Shown here: in pieces, positions 43,906-53,429 of the stretch
Numbering within the stretch: the stretch's first letter is position 1
Layout of the letters: each line of letters begins with the position of its first letter
NCBI RefSeq assembly: GCF_000186225.1
Contig: NC_014933.1
Location: 992,001-1,056,000 of the forward strand
DNA from: Bacteroides helcogenes P 36-108
Lineage (GTDB): Bacteria; Bacteroidota; Bacteroidia; Bacteroidales; Bacteroidaceae
Reading direction: 5' to 3'
DNA length: 64,000 bases
Position numbers and translations under genes: made by a program
Notes under the pieces: generated by a model
Seen by the model: only the letters and a program-made list of their open reading frames with translations
Told to the model about the DNA's origin: nothing
Database searches by the model: none

Positions 43906-45411
43906 TCAGGCTTTCTCTCTTTCTTCCCGTTTTTTCCGTTCCGGATAAGACTCTCCCGATCTTGGTGTGCGGGTTTCACCGAAATCTTTTCTTCCGCGCG
44001 GCTTGAATTCATGGTTTTCCCCATCTTTGTATTCGCGTCTTTCACGCGGCTTGAACTCACGTCTTTCTCCGTCTCTGAAGTTTCTTGGTGTATGTTCTCC
44101 ATCAAACCTGCGTCTCTCTCCGTTAAACTCACGCTTCTCTCCGTCTCTGAACTCGCGTCTTTCCCTCGGTCGGAATTCGCGCCTTTCTCTTGGGGTAGAT
44201 TTGATTTCCCTTCTTTCTCCCGATGCCAGTTTAAGTTCCTTGCTCAGCCCCTCGCCGCCTTCACGGAATTCTTTGTATTTCCCGTCAAAGATTTCGTACT
44301 GGCGGAATTCACAATCCAGCGCGCCGTTAAACAAAGGTATCTTCCGAGTGGGTTTCAGACCTATCTGGTCGAAGCATTCTTCACGGTAGGACAGAATCCA
44401 TGCGTTGTTTCCGGCAAAGGCATGTTTCAGCCGTTCGCCTATCATGGAGTACAGTCCTAACAAATCGTTTGTAGAGATACGTTCTCCATAGGGTGGATTA
44501 GTGATGATGACGGATTTTTCCGCGGGCTGCTCGAACTGCTGGAAAGGTTGCAGTTTCAGCACTATGTCTTTGCTCACGCCCGCAGCTTTTATGTTGTGTG
44601 TGGCTATCTCGTTGGCCTTCGGGCTATTGTCGTAGCCATATATCTTATGGGTAAACTCGCGCTCTTGGCTGTCGTCGTTGTAGATGGTATCGAACAAATT
44701 CTGGTCGAAGTCGTTCCACTTCTCGAAAGCAAATTCTTTGCGGAAAATACCCGGAGCGATGTTGCGTGCTATCAGGGCAGCTTCGATGGGAATGGTTCCT
44801 GAACCGCACATCGGGTCTATCAGGTCACATTCGCCGTTCCAGCCGGTCATCAGTATCATTCCGGCGGCCAGCACTTCGTTCAGAGGGGCTTCTACGGCTT
44901 CTTGGCGATAACCGCGACGGTGCAGGGATTCTCCGCTGGAGTCGAGAGAGAGCGTACATTTGGTTTCGGCGATATGGATGTTCAGCAGTACGTCCGGCTT
45001 GTTTACACGTACACCGGGGCGATTTCCTGTCTTTTCCCGGAAGTAGTCCACAATGGCGTCTTTCACTTTGTATGCCACGAACTTTGAGTGGCGGAACTCC
45101 TCGCTGAAGATTGTCGGTTCTACGGCAAAGGTACGGTCGGTGTCAAGGTAGTCTTCCCAATGTATGGCTTTGATCTGTTCGTAAACTTCGTCAGCGTCCT
45201 TGGCGGTGAAGTGCTTGATTGGTTTCAGGATGCGAATGGCTGTACGCAGGCAGAAGTTTGCTTTGTACATCATTTCTTTGTCGCCACTGAAAGACACCAT
45301 GCGACGGCCGATTTCAATGTCGTTGGCTCCCAGTGAAGTAAGTTCTTTCGCCAGCACTTCTTCCAGTCCTTGGAAGGTTTTGGCAATCATTTCAAAAGAT
45401 TGTTCGCTCAT
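43906..45411 (-). CDS. THUMP-domain RNA methyltransferase (RlmL N-terminal type) with repetitive basic tail
   Basis: 501 aa. A THUMP domain (about 50-160) and a UPF0020 Rossmann domain (about 165-385) carry DPMCGSGTIPIEAALIARN and the N2-guanine methylation motif ITNPPYGERIS. The family methylates a guanine in 23S rRNA (E. coli G2445). Residues about 395-501 form a low-complexity tail of charged repeats: RREF, KREF, RRRF, RREY and similar occur at least eight times in pentad-to-decad spacing. It would be disordered and RNA-binding. The DNA (43906-44229) is itself repetitive. The gene lies 32 bp after cysE. Confidence 0.92.
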   Translation of the reverse strand: MSEQSFEMIAKTFQGLEEVLAKELTSLGANDIEIGRRMVSFSGDKEMMYKANFCLRTAIRILKPIKHFTAKDADEVYEQIKAIHWEDYLDTDRTFAVEPTIFSEEFRHSKFVAYKVKDAIVDYFREKTGNRPGVRVNKPDVLLNIHIAETKCTLSLDSSGESLHRRGYRQEAVEAPLNEVLAAGMILMTGWNGECDLIDPMCGSGTIPIEAALIARNIAPGIFRKEFAFEKWNDFDQNLFDTIYNDDSQEREFTHKIYGYDNSPKANEIATHNIKAAGVSKDIVLKLQPFQQFEQPAEKSVIITNPPYGERISTNDLLGLYSMIGERLKHAFAGNNAWILSYREECFDQIGLKPTRKIPLFNGALDCEFRQYEIFDGKYKEFREGGEGLSKELKLASGERREIKSTPRERREFRPRERREFRDGEKREFNGERRRFDGEHTPRNFRDGERREFKPRERREYKDGENHEFKPRGRKDFGETRTPRSGESYPERKKREEREKA

Positions 45412-45443
45412 CTATTTATCTGTAATTTATATAATTGTTTTAA

Positions 45444-46343
45444 TCATTTCTTCGCCTTTGTCTGTACTATCCTTGCTCCTGCCGGTACATCTTCGGTTAC
45501 CCAGATATTGCCTCCCACCGTTGCGTCCTTTCCTATAATGATTCTTCCGAGGATGGTGGCATTGGAGTAAACGATGACATTGTCTTCCAGAATCGGATGG
45601 CGGGGAATGCCTTTGATGGGCTTTCCGGCTTCATCCAACGGGAAGCTTTTGGCTCCGAGGGTGACTCCCTGGTATAGTTTGACGTGATTGCCGATAATGC
45701 AGGTTTCGCCGATTACCACGCCCGTGCCGTGGTCGATGGTGAAGTGGCTGCCGATTTGTGCGCCCGGATGGATGTCTATGCCCGTTTCACTATGTGCCAT
45801 TTCGGTGATGATGCGTGGAATAAGGGGAACGCCCAATGTCAGCAGTTCATGGGCGATGCGGTAGTTGCTGATGGCTCGGATGGCGGGGTAGCAACTGATC
45901 ACTTCACCGAACGAATGGGCGGCGGGATCACCGTTATAGGCAGCTTCCACATCTGTGGCAAGTATGCGGCGCATTTCGGGCAGATAGCTGATGAACTGGG
46001 CTCCCAGCAAGGCGGCCTCTTTTCGTTGCAGTTCGGTGCAGCAACTGCATTCGTCGTCACTGGCAAAACAGAGGCCGGCAAGAATTTGCTCGGTAAGCAG
46101 GTCGAACAGGCGTTCTACGTTGACGCCGATGTGATAAGTTATGGTACGGCTGTTGACCGTGGAGTTGCCGAAATATCCGGGAAACAGGATGGCACGTGCC
46201 AGTTCGATGATATTGCACAAGGATTTGGCCGAAGGCAGTGGATTGCCGTCCGTATGCTGGTGAAACAGTCCTTTGTAAGATTCGCTTTCCGATAGCTCAT
46301 CGACTGCTTGTGTCAGGATGTGGGTAAAGTTGAGTGGATTCAT
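45444..46343 (-). CDS. cysE: Serine O-acetyltransferase
   Basis: 299 aa, of the longer (EpsC-like) form. It acetylates serine with acetyl-CoA to make O-acetylserine, the substrate of cysteine synthase. The left-handed beta-helix lies in the C-terminal half (GIDIHPGAQIGSHFTIDHGT, VIGETCIIGNHVKLYQGVTL, ILEDNVIVYSNATILGRIII). An N-terminal helical domain of about 150 aa contains a Cys cluster (DDECSCCTELQRK), which is odd for the family and could bind metal or sense redox. It diverges from cysK. Confidence 0.93.
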   Translation of the reverse strand: MNPLNFTHILTQAVDELSESESYKGLFHQHTDGNPLPSAKSLCNIIELARAILFPGYFGNSTVNSRTITYHIGVNVERLFDLLTEQILAGLCFASDDECSCCTELQRKEAALLGAQFISYLPEMRRILATDVEAAYNGDPAAHSFGEVISCYPAIRAISNYRIAHELLTLGVPLIPRIITEMAHSETGIDIHPGAQIGSHFTIDHGTGVVIGETCIIGNHVKLYQGVTLGAKSFPLDEAGKPIKGIPRHPILEDNVIVYSNATILGRIIIGKDATVGGNIWVTEDVPAGARIVQTKAKK

Positions 46344-46370
46344 TATGATATCCTTTATTTAAAGTGGCTA

Positions 46371-46378
46371 CAAAGGTA
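46371..46378 (-). promoter_or_regulatory. -7 element of cysE
   Basis: Minus strand TACCTTTG, 27 nt before the ATG at 46343. No good -33 is visible. Confidence 0.55.
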
Positions 46379-46443
46379 CAAAGTATTCGCTAAATTTCCT
46401 ACATATCCCTCATTTATAGTATGGATTTACCATGTTTGTGGTA

Positions 46444-46474
46444 TTGGGGAAGAGCTGGTTTCACACTATTTTTG
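46444..46474 (+). promoter_or_regulatory. cysK promoter
   Basis: TTG (46444-46446), exactly 20 bp, then TATTTTTG (46467-46474). It is 29 nt before the ATG at 46504, which rules out the longer frame from 46432. Confidence 0.75.
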
Positions 46475-46503
46475 TCCTATCAGAAACAAAAAACTTATGG
46501 ATT

Positions 46504-47451
46504 ATGAAGAAGATTGCAAAAAGCCTTATCGGACTGGTAGGCAACACTCCTTTGCTGGAGCTCAACAATTATAACAGAAGTAAGGTTCTTAAAGCACGTG
46601 TGATAGCCAAGCTGGAATATTTTAATCCTGCCGGCAGTGTAAAAGACCGGGTAGCCCTTGCCATGATAGAAGCTGCTGAAGAGAAAGGATTGCTGAAATC
46701 CGGAGCTACGATTATTGAGCCTACCAGTGGAAATACCGGGGTGGGACTGGCATTCGTTGCCGCCGCTAAAGGTTACAGGCTTGTCTTGACGATGCCCGAT
46801 ACGATGAGTGTGGAACGCCGCAATCTGCTGAAGGCGCTGGGTGCGGAATTGGTTTTGACACCGGGTGTCGATGGAATGAAGGGAGCCATAGCCCGCGCCG
46901 AGGAGTTGAAGGCCACTATTCCTGGTTCAATCATCTTGCAGCAGTTTGACAACCCCAATAATCCAGCCGTCCATGAGCGCACCACGGGGCAGGAGATATG
47001 GAGGGATACGGACGGTGATGTGGATATTTTTGTAGCCGGAGTAGGTACGGGCGGAACGGTAAGCGGTGTGGGCACTGCCCTGAAGAAGCATAACCCCAAG
47101 GTGAAGATTGTGGCCGTGGAGCCCGTAGATTCTCCGGTACTTTCCGGCGGGAAGCCCGGTCCCCATAAGATTCAGGGAATTGGGGCGGGTTTTGTTCCAA
47201 AGAATTATAATGCCGCTGTGGTGGATGAAATTTTGCAGGTATCGGGAGATGATGCCATCCGTACAGGGCGCGAATTGGCCAAATATGAAGGATTGCTTGT
47301 CGGTATATCTTCTGGTGCAGCCGTGGCTGCAGCTACCCGGTTGGCAATGCTGCCGGAGAATGAGGGGAAGACGATCGTTGTCCTTTTGCCCGATACGGGT
47401 GAGCGCTATCTATCCACGTTGCTATATGCCTTCGAGGAGTATCCGTTGTAA
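46504..47451 (+). CDS. cysK: Cysteine synthase A
   Basis: 315 aa PLP enzyme that makes cysteine from O-acetylserine and sulfide. The N-terminus has [10 protein letters not shown]. The PLP lysine is in [13 protein letters not shown]. Further signatures are [13 protein letters not shown], the phosphate loop [10 protein letters not shown], and [13 protein letters not shown]. It is divergent from cysE, so substrate maker and user share one control region. A strong hairpin follows. Confidence 0.97.
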   Translation: MKKIAKSLIGLVGNTPLLELNNYNRSKVLKARVIAKLEYFNPAGSVKDRVALAMIEAAEEKGLLKSGATIIEPTSGNTGVGLAFVAAAKGYRLVLTMPDTMSVERRNLLKALGAELVLTPGVDGMKGAIARAEELKATIPGSIILQQFDNPNNPAVHERTTGQEIWRDTDGDVDIFVAGVGTGGTVSGVGTALKKHNPKVKIVAVEPVDSPVLSGGKPGPHKIQGIGAGFVPKNYNAAVVDEILQVSGDDAIRTGRELAKYEGLLVGISSGAAVAAATRLAMLPENEGKTIVVLLPDTGERYLSTLLYAFEEYPL

Positions 47452-47505
47452 AGACCCTTCTTTTGAGAAATATCTGTTGTAAAGGCTCTCTTCCCCGAAA
47501 ACAAG

Positions 47506-47550
47506 CAACCGGTAAGCGTGCGTAATGGCATTGCTTACCGGTTGTTTTCT
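47506..47550. terminator. Terminator of cysK
   Basis: CAACCGGTAAGC (47506-47517) pairs perfectly with GCTTACCGGTTG (47533-47544) and is followed by TTTT. It may also stop the convergent GH2 transcript. Confidence 0.88.
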
Positions 47551-47619
47551 TATAGCACCTCGTGAGGTTAGGGCTTCACGCCTTGCAAGATTAGGCTATT
47601 GCAGCCTGTGATGTTCTTC

Positions 47620-50600
47620 TTATTCGGCCAGGATGCCCAGTTCTGCTCCCGACGCATAATCCTGTCCATACTGTTCGCTCAGTGCAGTGAAGCGGATGTA
47701 GCGCGCTTTCACAGGCTTGTCAAAGCGTATGGTCTTTTCTTTCCGGTTCTTCTCAAAGCTGCCTTTGGCCACGGGTTCGCCCCAGTTCCGGCCGTCCATG
47801 CTTACCTGGATGCTGTAATCCTTGATGTTTCCGTTGTCGCTGTCTTGGCGGGGCAGATAGGTGATGCCTTTGAGTAGCTTCACTTCTTTGGTGTCCAAGT
47901 CTATCCAATGTGGATATTTGGCCAGAGTCACGGAGTACATGGTGTGCCAGATGCTTCCGGCATCCCCGTCCGTCAGGTTCGTGGCCTCTCCGCCGCCGGT
48001 CTCCTGACTGCTGGCGTTTATCACTTCGGCCCGTACTTTCTCTATTTTGTTGAAGGTTTGCGTGGCCTTGATGTCGGGAGTGGACTTGAACCATGCCGTC
48101 ACGTTGCCGCCTTCGCGCATCGGGATGGGGGCGGTATAGACTTTCGCTTTCTTTGCCTTGCCCACGATGTAGCATATTTCTGCTTCGGGACGGGTGGAGA
48201 CAAATGTCACTTCGCCTGCCTCATTGCGCACGATGTTCAGTGGAATCTCTCCGGCGGCGGCTACTTGTGCAGTCGCGCTCAGGTCTTGTGCCGCCGGGCG
48301 GATGATGAAACCGAACGAGTGCTGTCCTGCCAATATTCTGTCTTGTGCCAACGGGCCGCCTTGTCCGCAACTGTTGCCGCCCAGTCCCGTGACGCCTAAG
48401 TCAAGATGCAGGTATGTGCCCGTCACAGCCGGAAGCTGATAAGGATGTCCTGCCAGAATCATTTCAGTGGCTGTATATTGCAAGGGGGCAACGGACATTT
48501 TTCCTCCGGTGGCGATGAACTGTGCCCCACTGCCTGCGGCGTCGGTCAGCGCACACCAACGTACGTCTTCATGGTTTGCCACGTCCTGCGGTTTGGGGAA
48601 GTTGGCAAATTCGTCGGCCACCTTGTTGCGGTGAATTTCTATGAACTGTCCGGTCTTGCGGTCGGGATAGTTCTCGATGGGGCCACGGCCGTAGTAGGTG
48701 AAGTTATCGTATTGCTGCGGAAGTTTCATCACGTAGCCCAGGCGCGGTAATACCAGTGTAGAACGGTTGGACGTGATGCCTGCCTGAAGTTCTACCGAGC
48801 CGTCACGATAGACGGTCCACACTTGGTTGGTAGTGAACTTGAAGTCGTTCTCGCCAAATTTCCGGTCGGTCAATTCTTCTATCTTGTTCTTGCCGCTGGC
48901 TGTTCCGCCAAGGATGCGTGCGGCATTCGGCGCTTGCGATTCTATGGTGAATGCCAGTACCACAGCACCGTCGGCGCGTTGCATCACTTTGCTTTGAATG
49001 GCTTTATGCTGCAAGTTGTGCAATCCGTTCTCGAACCAAGCCGTGTACGCCCAGTTGTCATTATTGACGAAAGCACGGAAAGCGTCCAGTTTCGGCCCGT
49101 TTCCGTCGGCAACAATCGTCTCGCCGTTGTACTTCAGGCTATAGATGCTTCCGGTCTGCATATCAAAACGAGCCTCAAAGCCTTCTCCCTTAACGGTGAT
49201 AAAGCGTTGGTCGGCCTTGTCCGATGCAGAGCTTTCTGTATATGATATGTTTCCGGCGGCAGCAGTAACCGTAGAGATGGCCGGTAAGCCCGTTGCCTGT
49301 TTCAAGGCAATCTGCTCTTCGGCCATCGTATAGCCTTTCTCAGCCCAGGGAGCAGCTTCTTTCAGTTGGAACTGAACCTTCACGAAGTATTCAGCTTCCG
49401 GTTTCAAAGTCTGGTAGTTGTAAGGAATATCAACCGTAACACGGCTACGGGGAGCAACTTGTCCTAAAGAGAGCAGGCCATCCTTTACTTCTTTGCCATT
49501 CTCGTATAGCGACCAGCGCACTTGATAGCCGGACAAATCCTTGAAGTAGTATTTATTGAAGATTTCGAAGCTGCCTTTTGCTACATTCAGCGCTTTCACG
49601 CCGATGTGCTGATAGACCTTCTTCACTTCATAATATTGGGGCTTAGGCTCAAGGTCGCCGAAGACAATGCCGTTCATTACGAACTGCCCGTCGTTGGGAG
49701 TATCGCCGAAGTCACCGCCGTAAGCCAGATAACGCTTGCCATCGGGGGTGTAGTTGTACATGGACTGATCTACCCAGTCCCAGATGGCGCCACCGCAGAA
49801 GAAGTTGGTCGATTCGATGGCTTCCCAGTAATCTACCAAGTTGCCTACGGCGTTGCCCATGGAGTGTGCATATTCCGAAATATGGAAGGGGTATTTGATG
49901 TCATATTTGCCTTTTACCGCTTCGCGTGTCCAGGCGATTGAAGGATATTGGTTGGAGCCCATATCCACAATGGCGTTGTTCCGTTCATATTGCACGGGAC
50001 GAGAGAGGTCGAAAGCTTTCAGCGCATTGTAGGCGGTGACGAAGTTCTTGCCCGGTCCGGCTTCGTTGCCCAATGACCAGATGACGATGGAAGGATGATT
50101 GACGGTGCTGTGCGCCATCTCCATCACACGTGCCACGTGTGCGTTCTCCCACTCCACGGGGTGAGACAGGGATGCCTTTCCGTAATAATATTCGTGTGAT
50201 TCAAGGTTGGCTTCGTCTTCCAGATAGATGCCGTACTTGTCGCAAAGGTAGTACCAATAGGGAGCATCGGGATAGTGAGAGTTGCGCACATGGTTGATAT
50301 TGGCGCGCTTCATCAGCATGACTTCTTTTTCCATCAGTTCGCGGGTAATGGCGTGTCCCAGTGCGGGATTGCTTTCGTGACGGTTCACGCCCTTCAGCTT
50401 CACGGTCTTGCCGTTGATGTAGTAGTAGCGTCCGGCCAGTCCGAATTCATCGGCAGAGGCCGGCGTGTCCTTGATTTCCACCTTGCGGAAGCCCACAAAA
50501 GCGGAAACGGTCTCTATGGTCCGTCCCTTCTTGTCCTTCAGCTCGCCTACAAGCGTGTAGCGGTAGGGCGTTTCTGCCGACCATAAGAGAGGCTTCGGCA

Positions 50601-51663
50601 GCGTTAAAGTAGTTTGGCAGGTGCTGATGCCACCTTTGGTGACAGGGCTTACGGCTGCTGTGGCGGTGATGCCTGCAACCGGGGTATTCTCGTCCGAGTA
50701 GAGCTTGTTGGCATAGAGAGAATAGACCATGCTGTAACCTTTCGCTTCCTTTTTGTCCTGATTACGGATGTCGGCCTTGATGGAGAGTGTGCCTTCATCG
50801 AAGGTAGCATTCAAGTCGGGTGTAGCCACCAGGTCGCGCACGTGTAGTTTCGGAACGGAAGTAAGTGCCACCGTACGGAAGATTCCCGGTAGGCGGAACA
50901 TGTCTTGTGCCTCAAGGAAAGAAGCGTCCGAACTGCGATAGACTGCGGCTGCCACGGTGTTCTTTCCGGCTGTGAGGTAGGGGGTGATATTGAAGCTTGC
51001 CAGGTTACGGGAGTTTTTGGAGAAACCGACATATTGCCCGTTTATCCAGAGGTAGAAGAAGGAATCCACTCCGTCGAAGTTGATGAAGACTTCGCGACCG
51101 TCCCAGTCGGCAGGCAGGGTGAAATCGCGGCGGTAGGAACCCACTTCGTTGCGGTGCTTGTAGGTGGTCCAGTTGGCGGGCGGGGTACGCATCACTCCTC
51201 CGCGCCAGTCGTCCACCGCCACTTTGTGCTGGAAGATGACAGGTTGGTTCACGTAGATGGGAGTGCCATATTTCTGCGTACCGTCTTTTTGGATACCATA
51301 AATGTTCCAGCTTGAGGGCACATAGATGTTGTCCCATGCGGACACGTCGTAGTCCGTGTTTTGAAAATCTTTCGGGCGTTCTTCGGGGTTGGGAACCCAC
51401 TTGAATTTCCAGTCACCGTTGAGGCTCATCCAGTAGGCGCTGTTTTCAGGCAGCACTTTCCGGGCGGTGGTGACGTCGGCAAAAGAGAAGAAGGTGGCAT
51501 GAGGCTGCTCCTTGTTCAGTGCCAGTCGTTCGGGCGATTCCCATTCTTTGCCGTCGGGGGCTTGAATGGAGCCATACTCGAATCCTTTCAGTTGGGGGCT
51601 GTCCTGCGCCACGGCAGGCAACATACAATAACTGAGTAATAGTGTACAAACAATTCCTTTCAT
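47620..51663 (-). CDS. Multidomain GH2 beta-galactosidase with chitobiase-C-like and F5/8C modules
   Basis: 1347 aa with a signal peptide (MKGIVCTLLLSYCMLPAVAQ). Order: sugar-binding jelly roll (about 75-270), Ig-like domain (about 280-400), TIM barrel with acid/base Glu534 (WSLGNEAG) and nucleophile Glu597 (ISEYAHSMGN), a long-type Bgal_small domain (about 850-1110), a short Fn3/chitobiase-C-like module (ICYIVGKAKKAKVY), and a C-terminal discoidin (F5/8C) domain (about 1200-1345: WIDLDTKEVKLLKGITYLPR). It releases terminal beta-galactose from a glycan, perhaps a host mucin-type one. It is the last gene of the locus, after susD and a hairpin. Confidence 0.93.
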   Translation of the reverse strand: MKGIVCTLLLSYCMLPAVAQDSPQLKGFEYGSIQAPDGKEWESPERLALNKEQPHATFFSFADVTTARKVLPENSAYWMSLNGDWKFKWVPNPEERPKDFQNTDYDVSAWDNIYVPSSWNIYGIQKDGTQKYGTPIYVNQPVIFQHKVAVDDWRGGVMRTPPANWTTYKHRNEVGSYRRDFTLPADWDGREVFINFDGVDSFFYLWINGQYVGFSKNSRNLASFNITPYLTAGKNTVAAAVYRSSDASFLEAQDMFRLPGIFRTVALTSVPKLHVRDLVATPDLNATFDEGTLSIKADIRNQDKKEAKGYSMVYSLYANKLYSDENTPVAGITATAAVSPVTKGGISTCQTTLTLPKPLLWSAETPYRYTLVGELKDKKGRTIETVSAFVGFRKVEIKDTPASADEFGLAGRYYYINGKTVKLKGVNRHESNPALGHAITRELMEKEVMLMKRANINHVRNSHYPDAPYWYYLCDKYGIYLEDEANLESHEYYYGKASLSHPVEWENAHVARVMEMAHSTVNHPSIVIWSLGNEAGPGKNFVTAYNALKAFDLSRPVQYERNNAIVDMGSNQYPSIAWTREAVKGKYDIKYPFHISEYAHSMGNAVGNLVDYWEAIESTNFFCGGAIWDWVDQSMYNYTPDGKRYLAYGGDFGDTPNDGQFVMNGIVFGDLEPKPQYYEVKKVYQHIGVKALNVAKGSFEIFNKYYFKDLSGYQVRWSLYENGKEVKDGLLSLGQVAPRSRVTVDIPYNYQTLKPEAEYFVKVQFQLKEAAPWAEKGYTMAEEQIALKQATGLPAISTVTAAAGNISYTESSASDKADQRFITVKGEGFEARFDMQTGSIYSLKYNGETIVADGNGPKLDAFRAFVNNDNWAYTAWFENGLHNLQHKAIQSKVMQRADGAVVLAFTIESQAPNAARILGGTASGKNKIEELTDRKFGENDFKFTTNQVWTVYRDGSVELQAGITSNRSTLVLPRLGYVMKLPQQYDNFTYYGRGPIENYPDRKTGQFIEIHRNKVADEFANFPKPQDVANHEDVRWCALTDAAGSGAQFIATGGKMSVAPLQYTATEMILAGHPYQLPAVTGTYLHLDLGVTGLGGNSCGQGGPLAQDRILAGQHSFGFIIRPAAQDLSATAQVAAAGEIPLNIVRNEAGEVTFVSTRPEAEICYIVGKAKKAKVYTAPIPMREGGNVTAWFKSTPDIKATQTFNKIEKVRAEVINASSQETGGGEATNLTDGDAGSIWHTMYSVTLAKYPHWIDLDTKEVKLLKGITYLPRQDSDNGNIKDYSIQVSMDGRNWGEPVAKGSFEKNRKEKTIRFDKPVKARYIRFTALSEQYGQDYASGAELGILAE

Positions 51664-51701
51664 AAAAAGTTAGCTTATAGGGTTATGGAGTGTAAAGATG
51701 A

Positions 51702-51737
51702 TAAATCCCCACAAGAAACAGGTCTTATGGGGATTTA
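51702..51737 (-). terminator. Hairpin between susD and the GH2 gene
   Basis: TAAATCCCCA (51702-51711) pairs with TGGGGATTTA (51728-51737) around a 16-nt loop. It probably lowers read-through into GH2 rather than stopping it, since no promoter is visible behind it. Confidence 0.65.
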
Positions 51738-51760
51738 CTTTAACAGTAATTAGCTATTTA

Positions 51761-53410
51761 TCAATACCCATCATTCTGAGTCAACTGCGGATTCTTGTTA
51801 CAGGCAGACTGAGGGATAGGCAAATAACGATGGTGGGGCTTAAAGATGCGTTCTTCGATCAGACGTTCTTTTTTGCTTGCATTGGGATTAATCGTTGCAC
51901 GCATTTCGGGAGCAACGGATGCGTCCATAGAAACCGTACCGACTACACGTTGCAGAGTACCATTCATTACTTTTTCCGCTACCATCTTACCGTCGGATGT
52001 TTTCCAGCGAACAATGTCGGCGCGTCTCAGACCTTCACCTGCAAATTCTACCGCACGTTCACGGTGAATCAACTCACGCAGTTTGTCTTTCGTGGCATAT
52101 TTCGCTTTATCCACAGCGGGCATGCCTGCACGGGCGCGAACTGCGTCCAAGGCTTCATAAACACCGGCTGACGGTCCGTTCAGTTCATTCTCGGCTTCGG
52201 CGTATGAAAGCAGGACTTCAGCATAGCGGAATACAATGGGACTTGCTTCCGTATCCCAGATACCCGTTGCGTTGTACTGGGTGATGGGATCCAAGTATTT
52301 GGCCCACGTCAATGCGGTTTTAGAAGCATTGTCTGCTGCTAAAGCATAGTTGGCATTCGTCTTTCCACCGATTTCTTTATCCAAAGTATTGAATACGGTC
52401 ACTGTGCCGTCATCTTTGGTATAATTGCATCCGGGATAATAAACTGTCATGGCCATGCGCGGGTCACGATTGGCATAGGGATGGGTGGGATCATAGCCCG
52501 AACCAGCTTCATCCGTAGTGAGTCCGTTTGACATCTCGTATTCGTCCACCAAGTTCTGGGTGGGAACGATGGAAGACCAACCGCCGTCACCGTTGTTGTA
52601 CATCTGCCCGATAGTTCCCAAAGTCTTTGTATTGGGAATGTATTGCACTGCCAGAATGATTTCTTTGGAGCTTTTGCCACTGACACGGAACAGATTGCTG
52701 TAATTGTCATCCAAAGAGTACTGGTTCAGTGCCTGAATCTTCTGTGAACGGTCTTTGGCCGTAGCCCAGTCACCATAGTACAGAGCTTCACGCATTCTCA
52801 AAGCCAATGCGGCGCCTTTGGCTACACGGCCGAGGGCAGCGGGCTCGTCATTCAGGTCGGGGGTGCATTCATCCAGTTCTTTCTCTATGAATTCACGTAC
52901 TTTGGCTTCGGTATCACGGGGAACTTTTGCCTCATCAGCGGTGCTGTAATTGTCAATGATAGGCACGCCGCCATACATCCAGTTCATGATGAAATACTGA
53001 TAGGCACGGATGAAGCGGGCTTGAGCAATCAAGTCTTTCTTCGCTGCCGGATCATTGAAGGTGATGCTCTCTACGTTTTCGAGGAAAGTGTTGCAACGAC
53101 GGATGATAGAATAATTGTAAAAATTGGCTTCTGAATCACCTCCAACGGCAGTCCCGTTGCCGTATGCCGTAAAACCTTCCCAAGAGAAGTTGTTGTAGGC
53201 AAAGTCGGACATACAATCCAGATATAGAAGTGTGCCTCCGTCTTCCCAGCCGTCATAGCAACCAATCAGGAATTTCTGTGCATCGTCTTCGCTCTTCCAA
53301 GTAGTGGCAGGTGAAAGTGCATCGTAAGGAGTCGTGGTAAGAAAGTCATTGCATGAAGTGGTGCTCAAAGCAACCATTCCTGTCAATATGTAGTTTTTAA
53401 TACTATTCAT
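51761..53410 (-). CDS. SusD/RagB-family nutrient-binding lipoprotein
   Basis: 549 aa. Lipobox TTSC at about residue 20 (MNSIKNYILTGMVALSTTSC). The SusD N-terminus FLTTTPYDALSPATTW and the TPR-like helices with QARFIRAYQYFIMNWMYGGV are clear, and the C-terminal RERAVEFAGEGLRRADIVRW is the family's hallmark. It caps the SusC channel on the outer surface and captures oligosaccharide. It follows susC by 19 bp, and the pair is co-transcribed. Confidence 0.97.
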   Translation of the reverse strand: MNSIKNYILTGMVALSTTSCNDFLTTTPYDALSPATTWKSEDDAQKFLIGCYDGWEDGGTLLYLDCMSDFAYNNFSWEGFTAYGNGTAVGGDSEANFYNYSIIRRCNTFLENVESITFNDPAAKKDLIAQARFIRAYQYFIMNWMYGGVPIIDNYSTADEAKVPRDTEAKVREFIEKELDECTPDLNDEPAALGRVAKGAALALRMREALYYGDWATAKDRSQKIQALNQYSLDDNYSNLFRVSGKSSKEIILAVQYIPNTKTLGTIGQMYNNGDGGWSSIVPTQNLVDEYEMSNGLTTDEAGSGYDPTHPYANRDPRMAMTVYYPGCNYTKDDGTVTVFNTLDKEIGGKTNANYALAADNASKTALTWAKYLDPITQYNATGIWDTEASPIVFRYAEVLLSYAEAENELNGPSAGVYEALDAVRARAGMPAVDKAKYATKDKLRELIHRERAVEFAGEGLRRADIVRWKTSDGKMVAEKVMNGTLQRVVGTVSMDASVAPEMRATINPNASKKERLIEERIFKPHHRYLPIPQSACNKNPQLTQNDGY

Positions 53411-53429
53411 AATGTTAATGATTTAGAGT

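Noticed and set aside
43967..44460. Two plus-strand Ser/Leu-rich frames opposite the methyltransferase tail
   Set aside because: They are mirror translations of the RREF repeats on the real strand.
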